The notes under the pieces: model-generated | The model's database searches: none | Seen by the model: only the letters and a program-made list of their open reading frames with translations | What the model was told of the DNA's origin: nothing | NCBI GenBank assembly: GCA_018239895.1 | Contig: JAFEGL010000003.1 | Location: 1 to 64,000, forward strand | Source: Verrucomicrobiota bacterium | GTDB lineage: Bacteria > Chlamydiota > Chlamydiia > Chlamydiales > SM23-39 | Direction: 5' to 3' | DNA: 64,000 bases | Part shown: positions 58,064 through 64,000 of the stretch, piece by piece | How positions within the stretch are numbered: position 1 is the stretch's first letter | How the letters are laid out: each line of letters starts with the position of its first letter | Translations under genes and position numbers: made by a program

Positions 58064-59071
58064 ATGCCACATCCGATTCTAAAGGCTAAATCCGTTTCAA
58101 AAATTTATAAGCATGCTGCCGCTTTGTCTGAGGTAAATCTCTCGATCGAAAAGGGGGATATCTACGGAATCATCGGACAGAGCGGGGCGGGCAAGTCGAC
58201 TCTCATCCGCTGTCTAGCCAGTTTGCTTGAGCCGACCTCGGGGCAGATTCTCTTCCACGATAAAGATTTGCTCCAGATGAAGGGGAGCGAACTCAGGGCT
58301 TTTCGGCTCAAGGTCGGGATGATTTTCCAACATTTCAATCTGCTCAGTTCGAGAACTGCGGCGGGAAATATCGCCTATCCGATGGAGATCGCCGGGGCAG
58401 CTGATCCAAAGGCGCGGATCGATGAGCTTTTGGGGCTGGTGAATCTCTCTTCGAAAAAAGATGTCTATCCGGCTCAGCTCAGCGGCGGCGAAAAGCAGCG
58501 GGTCGGAATCGCCCGGGCGCTGGCCAACCATCCCGAGATCCTTTTTTGCGATGAGGCGACCTCGGCCCTCGACCCGAAGAGCACCAAAGAAATTTTAGAC
58601 CTTTTGAAGGCGATCAATAAAAAGCTCGGAATCACCATCGTCCTGATCACCCATGACATGGAGGTGATCAAGAAAATCTGCAATAAAGTCGCTGTCCTCG
58701 ATCAGGGGCAAGTCGTCGAGGAGGGGTCGGTCGCCCAAGTCTTTGCCGATCCAAAGCATCCGATCACCCAATATTTTATCCAGAGCGGCTCCCATGAAAT
58801 TCCACCTGACTTTTTCAAGGCGATTTCGCCCAATCGGAAACTTTTGCGGCTCCGGTTCAAAGGCGATACGGCTAATGAGCCGATCATCTCCCAGATCGCC
58901 AAGCAGTTCCACGTCGAGGCGAATATCTTGATGGGATGGATCGATAGCCTCCAGGCTCTTTCGATCGGAACGCTCATCATCGAGTTGACCGGAGCGCCAG
59001 AAGGGATCGAAAAGGCTCTGGGCCACTTGAGAGAAAAATCGGTCCACTACGAGGTGCTGGAAAATGGATAA
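58064..59071 (+). CDS. metN: Methionine ABC transporter ATP-binding protein MetN
   Basis: MetN powers import of methionine, including the D-form in known systems. The 335-residue protein has Walker A GQSGAGKSTLIRC, signature LSGGEKQRVGIARAL and Walker B ILFCDEATSALD, then a C-terminal NIL domain (from about residue 255, LLRLRFKGDTANEPIISQIA) that senses methionine. The gene overlaps metI by eight bases. No SAM riboswitch or T-box is visible in the 51 bases upstream. Confidence 0.94.
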   Translation: MPHPILKAKSVSKIYKHAAALSEVNLSIEKGDIYGIIGQSGAGKSTLIRCLASLLEPTSGQILFHDKDLLQMKGSELRAFRLKVGMIFQHFNLLSSRTAAGNIAYPMEIAGAADPKARIDELLGLVNLSSKKDVYPAQLSGGEKQRVGIARALANHPEILFCDEATSALDPKSTKEILDLLKAINKKLGITIVLITHDMEVIKKICNKVAVLDQGQVVEEGSVAQVFADPKHPITQYFIQSGSHEIPPDFFKAISPNRKLLRLRFKGDTANEPIISQIAKQFHVEANILMGWIDSLQALSIGTLIIELTGAPEGIEKALGHLREKSVHYEVLENG

Positions 59072-59744
59072 TTTTGACCTCGCTCTGCAGCTCCTCCCTT
59101 TGCAACTCTGGAACACAATCTACATGGTCTTCGTCTCGGCATTCTTTGCATTTTTGCTGGGGTTGCCGCTCGGCGTTATTTTGACTGTGACCGACAAAGG
59201 GCATATCCGGGAGCACACCGCCATCAACAAAATCCTCGGGACAATTGTGAATATTGGAAGGTCGTTCCCGTTTGCGATCTTGATGGTGGCTCTCATTCCT
59301 TTCACTCGGCTGATTGTTGGCACCAGCCTCGGCACGACAGCCTCGATCGTTCCGCTGACGATCGCTGCGGCCCCTTTCGTCGCAAGGCTCGTCGAAAGCA
59401 GTCTGAAAGAGATCGACCGCAACATTTTAGAGGCGGCTCTCGTCATGGGTTCGACTCCATGGCAGATCGTCCAAAAGGTCCTTTTGTGCGAGGCGCTCCC
59501 CTCGATTATTTCTGGGATGACCCTCACGCTCGTCAACCTCATCGGATACAGCGCAATGGCAGGCCTAGTCGGCGGCGGCGGCCTCGGCCAAGTGGCCATC
59601 CAGTACGGCTACAACCGCTTCAATACTACGATTATGGTTTTGACTGTCGCTCTTCTCATCGTTCTGGTACAGGTCATCCAATGGATCGGCAACAAATTGG
59701 TTCAATCGATTCTCAAAAAAAGAGGAAAACTCACCCATGATTAG
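59064..59744 (+). CDS. metI: Methionine ABC transporter permease MetI
   Basis: MetI is the membrane channel of the MetNIQ importer. The 226-residue protein has about five transmembrane helices and the coupling-helix EAA motif in ESSLKEIDRNILEAALVMGS, followed by PWQIVQKVLL. The length fits MetI. It overlaps metN upstream and metQ downstream by eight bases each. Confidence 0.94.
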   Translation: MDNFDLALQLLPLQLWNTIYMVFVSAFFAFLLGLPLGVILTVTDKGHIREHTAINKILGTIVNIGRSFPFAILMVALIPFTRLIVGTSLGTTASIVPLTIAAAPFVARLVESSLKEIDRNILEAALVMGSTPWQIVQKVLLCEALPSIISGMTLTLVNLIGYSAMAGLVGGGGLGQVAIQYGYNRFNTTIMVLTVALLIVLVQVIQWIGNKLVQSILKKRGKLTHD

Positions 59745-60519
59745 AAAACTGTTCTTTTTGGCGGCGGCTTTCGCCCTTTTTCAGGGATGTTCATCGGCTA
59801 AATCGGGCTTCCGCGTCGCAGCGACTCCCGTTCCTCACGCCCAAATGCTTGAGTTTGTAAAACCCGATCTGAAAGCACAGGGAATCGATCTGATCATCGT
59901 CGTAACCGACGATTACAACATGCCAAATCGGGCGCTCGCCGACCGGGAAATCCAAGCCAATTTCTTCCAGCACCTTCCGTTCCTCGAAGAGCAAGTGAAA
60001 GAGTTCGGCTATCCGATTCAAAGCATTGCAAAAATCGAAATCGAACCGATGGGGATCTACTCGAAGCGCTACTTTTCCCTTTCTGAAATTCCGCAAAATG
60101 GGACGATTGCGATCCCGAATGATCCATCGAACGAAGCTCGGGCTCTCCTTTTGCTGCAAAGCCAGGGAATCATCCAACTCGACGATTCAAATAACCTCCA
60201 GGCAACGGTCCTCAATATCTCCGACAATCCGAAAAACATTAAGTTTTTGGAAGTGGATGCAGCGATGCTCCCCCGCACGCTGAAAGATGTCGACGCTGCT
60301 GCGATCAACACCAACTACGCCCTCGAAGCCCACCTCAATCCTGTGAAAGACGCCCTCGCATACGAGGACAAGGACTCTCCTTACGCGAACATCATCGCAA
60401 TCCGGTCAGGCGAAGAGGATCGACCCGAAATCCAAGCTCTCGTTGAGGCGATGACCTCGGATAAAATGAGAACCTTCATCGAACAAAAATATAAGGGGGC
60501 TGTCATCCCAGCCTTTTAA
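59737..60519 (+). CDS. metQ: Methionine-binding lipoprotein MetQ
   Basis: MetQ is the substrate-binding lipoprotein of the importer. The 260-residue product has a lipobox (FALFQGC, cysteine 18), then the NlpA-type domain: RVAATPVPHAQMLEFVKPDL, AIPNDPSNEARALLLLQSQG and the C-terminal IQALVEAMTSDKMRTFIEQK. It completes the operon. The short distance (3 bases) to the RING gene might allow read-through. Confidence 0.93.
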   Translation: MIRKLFFLAAAFALFQGCSSAKSGFRVAATPVPHAQMLEFVKPDLKAQGIDLIIVVTDDYNMPNRALADREIQANFFQHLPFLEEQVKEFGYPIQSIAKIEIEPMGIYSKRYFSLSEIPQNGTIAIPNDPSNEARALLLLQSQGIIQLDDSNNLQATVLNISDNPKNIKFLEVDAAMLPRTLKDVDAAAINTNYALEAHLNPVKDALAYEDKDSPYANIIAIRSGEEDRPEIQALVEAMTSDKMRTFIEQKYKGAVIPAF

Positions 60520-60522
60520 AGT

Positions 60523-61020
60523 ATGCATCCCTTCTCAAATTTTATCCAAAATGGGCGGACGAGTTTTTATTTCAATTCGTTAGCCCCTGGAATCCAAAAG
60601 AAAGTCCCAAAATGCTCCATTTGCCATTGGAGTTTCAAAGAAAATTCGATCGTCCATCAACTGGGCTGTAAACATCTGGTTCATAGATCTTGCGGCAACC
60701 CATTTTTTCAAAAAGAGTTCCCTAACTGCCCTTCTTGCCATCAAAGAGTGTTGTTCATAGATGAAAACATCGAAAGAATGCAACTCGTAGAAAAGACTAT
60801 TCAAGAAGATCATGAAATTTCCCCTGAAGATCATCAACTCTATAGTGAATATCTAAGAGTTTTCTCCTGCAATGAAAGATATCTTCAAAAATACGATCCT
60901 CCCTGCAAGTTGACGCCTAAAGATAGGTCATGCCACAAAATCATCTTGTATTGCGCAATAACATCTATTTTTATTGAATTTAGCAGACAATTAACACTTT
61001 ATTTTGTACAACAAAAATAA
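60523..61020 (+). CDS. RING-H2 finger protein, putative ubiquitin-ligase effector
   Basis: The 165-residue protein carries a canonical RING-H2 finger in residues 31-72: C31-x2-C34, C49-x-H51, H54-x2-C57 and C69-x2-C72. All eight zinc ligands are present with normal spacing. The C-terminus has a hydrophobic stretch near residues 142-160 (IILYCAITSIFIEF). RING domains are eukaryote-type E3 ligases, so in a chlamydia the protein is probably delivered to the host cell, but no secretion signal is proven. It is AT-richer than the metNIQ genes and follows metQ by three bases. Confidence 0.82.
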   Translation: MHPFSNFIQNGRTSFYFNSLAPGIQKKVPKCSICHWSFKENSIVHQLGCKHLVHRSCGNPFFQKEFPNCPSCHQRVLFIDENIERMQLVEKTIQEDHEISPEDHQLYSEYLRVFSCNERYLQKYDPPCKLTPKDRSCHKIILYCAITSIFIEFSRQLTLYFVQQK

Positions 61021-61038
61021 ATTGATAATAAAATTGCT

Positions 61039-62112
61039 GTGATTTGTTTAAACATGATCGTCAAAGATGAGAGCGCCGTCATCCGAAGGTGTCTCGAATC
61101 GGTCAAACCTCTCATCGACACTTGGATCATCTCCGATACAGGCTCAACCGACGGTACGCAAGAGATCATCCACGAATGTCTCGCAGGCATCCCTGGCAAG
61201 CTCCATCAGCGCCCCTGGGTCAACCCCGCCTACAATCGGAACGAGGCGATCGATTTGGCCCAAGAGAAAGGAGACTACCTCCTTTTCATCGATGCCGACG
61301 ATCAGCTCATCCTCTCCCAAGGCTTTAAAAAGCCGCTCCTCGACCAAGATGGCTACCTTGTCCCCTACCACCGCGAATCGTGCGTTTTAGGCCGCGTTCT
61401 GATGGTCAAGAGCCAGCTTCAGTGGCGCTGGGTCGGAGTCGCGCACGAGGAGATCCTCTGCCCCGATGCGAGACCGGCTGTTCTACTGCCCGATGCCCAC
61501 ATCCTCTCGGGACAAGATGGGCGCCGCTCCCAAAACAGCGATAAATCGCTCCGCGATGCCAAAGTCCTGGAAAAACTGCTCCAAAAGGAACCGAAAAATA
61601 GCCGCTACATCTTCCATCTCGCCCTCGCCTACGAGGATGCGAAAGAGTATCGGCTCGCTCTGAAAAATTTTGAGAAGAGAACCGCCCTGGGCGGCCTCGA
61701 AGAGGAGGTTTTTTTCTCCCTCTTCCGGAAAGGGGCCATCCAAGAGCTTCTCGGTTACGAGCTGAAGACAATTGTCGAAAGCTACAAAAGGGCTTACCGG
61801 TATCGCCCGACGCGAGCTGAGCCCCTCTTTCTTTTGGCTAAGCTCTACTTCACTCAAAAAGAATATCCACAAGCCTACGAACTCTTTCGAGAAGCGGCTG
61901 CAATCCCCTATCCCAACGACGTGATCAACGTCATTCCTGCGATCTATGAATACGAAGCGCTTTTAGGCTGGGCCGAATCGGCTTACTACCTTGGAAAATT
62001 AGAGGAGACGGTAGTACTTTATCGGAAAGCGCTACAGAGCTCAAAACTCCCTTCGACTACCCGAAACTCCCTCGAGAAAAATCTCCGCTATTTACAAACT
62101 AAAAATTTTTAA
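61039..62112 (+). CDS. Family 2 glycosyltransferase with a TPR-like C-terminus
   Basis: The N-terminal 200 residues are a GT-A domain: MICLNMIVKDESAVIRRCLE, ISDTGSTDGTQ, LLFIDADDQL and HEEILC. The rest is made of helical repeat pairs (FHLALAYEDAKEYRLALKNF, LAKLYFTQKEYPQAYELFRE) typical of TPR. This combination occurs in SunS-like and LPS-related glycosyltransferases. The start is the GTG at 61039, directly after the preceding stop. Its 3' end overlaps the convergent coiled-coil gene by 14 bases. The acceptor is unknown. Confidence 0.85.
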   Translation: MICLNMIVKDESAVIRRCLESVKPLIDTWIISDTGSTDGTQEIIHECLAGIPGKLHQRPWVNPAYNRNEAIDLAQEKGDYLLFIDADDQLILSQGFKKPLLDQDGYLVPYHRESCVLGRVLMVKSQLQWRWVGVAHEEILCPDARPAVLLPDAHILSGQDGRRSQNSDKSLRDAKVLEKLLQKEPKNSRYIFHLALAYEDAKEYRLALKNFEKRTALGGLEEEVFFSLFRKGAIQELLGYELKTIVESYKRAYRYRPTRAEPLFLLAKLYFTQKEYPQAYELFREAAAIPYPNDVINVIPAIYEYEALLGWAESAYYLGKLEETVVLYRKALQSSKLPSTTRNSLEKNLRYLQTKNF

Positions 62113-62815
62113 ACACTGGAGAAACTCTCCCTATCTGTAAAGGGATTGTCTGTTGTGCGCCAGGAAACATCACGCCCCTCATTAGGTTCAGAATCCTTTC
62201 CAGCTCGGCAATTTTTTCTTTACCTCTCTGAGATTCTGCCTCAGCTGCCTCCAATTTCATTTGCTGGGCATTGATAAATGCATTCTGCCTTTCAATGGTT
62301 GCTTCTAACAGCGCGGGTCTTTGTTGCAATTCGGCCACTTCCAACGCAAGACTATTCAGCTGATCTTGCTGCCTTCTCGAAAATTCATTCAAACTCAGGT
62401 TGAGCTCTTCCTTTTGCGCCAATCTTTGGTTTAATTCAGAGATACATTGCTGAAATCCAACTACTTGTTGTTCATGAATGTAACTCATATGAGTATTCTG
62501 ATCTTGCAATTCAGACAATTTTTGGTGATTTTGCTTAATTACACGGCCTAACTCCTCCATAGAAGCAGTGGAGGCATTGAGCAGCATACTCATCCGCGTA
62601 TTGGCATTCGTCGCCTCCCCCAAATTCTGTTGACTCTCTTCCCATTTTTGGGTCACTTCAGCTAAAGCCTCGCTCGTTTTCTTCAATTGGGCAGATAAGC
62701 TCTCAATTTTTCCACAGATTACATTGAATTGGACGGTTTTTGCTCTGCTTAAGTCAATTTCATGTTGAAGCTTCTTCTGCAATCCTTCGATAGTTGAGCC
62801 TGCTATTCCACTCAT
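62099..62815 (-). CDS. Coiled-coil protein, putative effector
   Basis: The 238-residue protein is predicted to be nearly all coiled coil from residue 10 to 215, with Leu, Gln, Glu and Ser heptads (KIESLSAQLKKTSEALAEVT and LEVAELQQRPALLEATIERQ). There is no signal peptide or membrane segment, and a short tail ends RVSPVFKNF. An AGGAGG ribosome-binding site precedes the ATG. No known family is recognised. Confidence 0.7.
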   Translation of the reverse strand: MSGIAGSTIEGLQKKLQHEIDLSRAKTVQFNVICGKIESLSAQLKKTSEALAEVTQKWEESQQNLGEATNANTRMSMLLNASTASMEELGRVIKQNHQKLSELQDQNTHMSYIHEQQVVGFQQCISELNQRLAQKEELNLSLNEFSRRQQDQLNSLALEVAELQQRPALLEATIERQNAFINAQQMKLEAAEAESQRGKEKIAELERILNLMRGVMFPGAQQTIPLQIGRVSPVFKNF

Positions 62816-62870
62816 ATGAGCCTCCTCTTTCCCTCAAATCATAAAGATTTGGTTAAAATACGACAACCCT

Positions 62871-63617
62871 CTATTTGGCGTATTCTTCTATGGCAGAGAG
62901 AATAAATTCTTGCAGCTGGGGGTGATATCCATCAAAGAGTTTTTTCCAGTCGGGGTGGCCCAAATAGAACTTCGACTCCTCGGCGAGTTTTTCCATCTTC
63001 ACCTCGACTCCAAACTTCTTCAGATACAGAAGATGACGGCGGACCAAATCTCTCGCCTCTGGCGAACCGGGCCCCTTGTCGATGGCTTTCACATAGTCCT
63101 GGAGCAGCTGCTCCCACTCTTCCTGAGTTTTTTGCCAATCTTCCTTCGACCATTTTCCAAGCCGCTTGCGCCCCTGGTCGAGCTCTTCGGCCGTCATCTT
63201 TCCATGATCGATGAGATATTTTTCGTATTCTTTCTGTTTTGGATCGTTCAAACCTTCAAAAATGTCTTTGTGTTTCATTTTCTTCTTTCCTTGGATGTGT
63301 TCGATGGTCCGATCGATGGTTTGGATCAACTCTTGAGTCTCTTCGAGGTTTCTCAGCAAAAGCTTCCGGTGCGAGTGGAGCGCAGCCACCCGGTCGAAAT
63401 CCTTTTTCTTCAAAACCTCCCGGATCTTCTGCAGCTCGAATCCCAATCTCCTATAAAACAGGATCTGCTGCAGAAGAAGTAGCTGCTCCTCTTCGTAGTA
63501 TCTGTAACCGTTGTTTCCGTGATAAGCGGGTTTTAAAAGATCTACTTCATCGTAATAATGGAGAGTTCTTACGCTTACACCAGAAATAGCAGCTAATTTA
63601 CGAACTGTATAAATCAT
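62871..63617 (-). CDS. MerR-family regulator with a TipAS-like domain
   Basis: The 248-residue protein has the MerR DNA-binding domain in residues 1-75 (VRKLAAISGVSVRTLHYYDE, GYRYYEEEQLLLLQQI) and a long dimerisation helix. From about residue 115 there is a TipAS antibiotic-recognition domain (EKYLIDHGKMTAEELDQGRK, GHPDWKKLFDGYHPQLQEFI). TipA-type regulators bind thiopeptides or other large drugs and activate efflux or resistance genes. A target gene is not evident next to it. It is transcribed alone on the minus strand. Confidence 0.92.
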   Translation of the reverse strand: MIYTVRKLAAISGVSVRTLHYYDEVDLLKPAYHGNNGYRYYEEEQLLLLQQILFYRRLGFELQKIREVLKKKDFDRVAALHSHRKLLLRNLEETQELIQTIDRTIEHIQGKKKMKHKDIFEGLNDPKQKEYEKYLIDHGKMTAEELDQGRKRLGKWSKEDWQKTQEEWEQLLQDYVKAIDKGPGSPEARDLVRRHLLYLKKFGVEVKMEKLAEESKFYLGHPDWKKLFDGYHPQLQEFILSAIEEYAK

Positions 63618-63676
63618 TTTCGAACCATTTGAAGACCAATATAAAGAATCACGCGGCGTGAGGGTCTAGATGTTTT

Positions 63677-64000
63677 TTAGAAACGGATGGCAACGCCAAG
63701 ATTATAGTCGACAGAATACTCCAAACTGTCTTGAGTCCCATTCAAATTTTGGAAAATCGGAACGCTGATGCCCCATTGAAAAAACCAATTGTCTGAGGAG
63801 AGCCAAATGCTCGGCGTGGCCAAAATGACATTGCCCCCCGAATCGGGATCAGCCGCCCCATCCACCTCATTCCTTTCCATAAAGGTCCCATCGATTTCGA
63901 TCATGAGATCGAAAATCCACCCTCGCGGGCTCAAAAATTCGATGTAGCGGGCCAGGCCAAACTGGTAGAGATACGAATTGCCAAATTTTGTCCCTTGGTG
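63677..64000 (-). CDS. Outer-membrane beta-barrel protein, C-terminal part
   Basis: The frame is open to the window edge and ends with 107 residues. The sequence alternates hydrophobic and polar residues (YLYQFGLARYIEFLSPRGWI, ATPSIWLSSDNWFFQWGISV, LEYSVDYNLGVAIRF) and ends with phenylalanine, the normal terminal residue of outer-membrane barrels. It resembles transporter-like barrel proteins of unknown substrate. The N-terminus lies outside the window. Confidence 0.75.
   Translation of the reverse strand, partial: HQGTKFGNSYLYQFGLARYIEFLSPRGWIFDLMIEIDGTFMERNEVDGAADPDSGGNVILATPSIWLSSDNWFFQWGISVPIFQNLNGTQDSLEYSVDYNLGVAIRF

Noticed and set aside
52494..59449. The 16-base match TTTAGAGGCGGCTCTC at about 52494 and 59432
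   Set aside because: The second occurrence is inside metI and encodes the conserved LEAALV segment. A chance 16-base match in 64 kb is plausible, so it is not a repeat family.

Overview
The window looks like a chromosomal segment from an environmental (amoeba-associated, Parachlamydia-like) member of the order Chlamydiales. The evidence is a chlamydial-order type III secretion cluster (sctJ, an sctK-position gene, sctL, R, S, T at 8.0-12.3 kb), a chlamydial-style gene repertoire (sufBCDS, aroBAKC, metNIQ, rfbBDC), many short putative effector genes and several eukaryote-like domains (RING fingers, ankyrin, protein kinase, papain-type protease). By eye most of the window is close to half G+C, and 16.0-26.0 kb is clearly more AT-rich. 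Genus is not determinable from the sequence alone; a relatively G+C-rich Waddlia/Criblamydiaceae-type lineage is a guess.

Layout. 0.1-5.5 kb: a tightly overlapped pyrBI-pyrC-pyrD-pyrE-pyrF operon for de novo UMP synthesis from carbamoyl phosphate; PyrE and PyrF resemble the two halves of eukaryotic UMP synthase. 5.5-7.7 kb: a palindromic repeat element, a family 2 glycosyltransferase and a membrane protein. 8.0-12.3 kb: T3SS. 12.4-16.0 kb: a large unknown protein and an OppA-type lipoprotein. 16.0-26.0 kb: an AT-rich accessory block with a DabA/DabB inorganic-carbon pump, its divergent LysR regulator, a truncated DUF6671 gene, a transposase relic, a 23-bp direct repeat around these genes, and an iron-sulfur-less photolyase-family gene. 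26.0-29.9 kb: aroB-aroA-aroK-aroC. 30.0-34.9 kb: a 46-codon gene, a 34-bp perfect inverted repeat and sufBCDS. 35-37.3 kb: a three-gene operon of putative effectors and an inverted pair of dispersed repeats. 37.3-40.5 kb: dTDP-rhamnose genes and a YfiH laccase-domain gene. 41.5-43.4 kb: a bufferin-like RiPP operon (Cys-rich precursor, MNIO/DUF692 enzyme, DUF2063 partner) with an attenuator after the precursor. 43.5-50.6 kb: a strip with signal-peptide-bearing small metabolic enzymes (AdoMet decarboxylase, GNAT acetyltransferase, chorismate mutase), a tRNA-Gly, an aldehyde dehydrogenase, an EEP-fold protein, a TPP riboswitch controlling a 71-residue unknown protein, and threonine synthase. 50.6-55.8 kb: papain-like protease, kinase-like protein, small genes, an HTH/nucleotidyltransferase pair with a palindromic operator, and tRNA-Thr with a duplicated 3' end. 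55.8-58.0 kb: an IspD-SDR fusion resembling CDP-ribitol synthases plus a PhyH-type dioxygenase. 58.0-60.5 kb: metNIQ. 60.5-64.0 kb: RING protein, glycosyltransferase-TPR, coiled-coil protein, a MerR/TipAS regulator and the C-terminus of an outer-membrane protein cut by the window edge.

How it fits together. Core biosynthesis (pyrimidines, chorismate, Fe-S assembly, rhamnose) sits in compact operons with 4-bp ATGA overlaps. Accessory genes lie between them as short operons flanked by inverted repeats. The main candidates for undescribed biology are the bufferin-like operon, the TPP-riboswitch small gene, the Dab island and the signal-peptide metabolic enzymes. All functional statements are from reading motifs; no database search was run.
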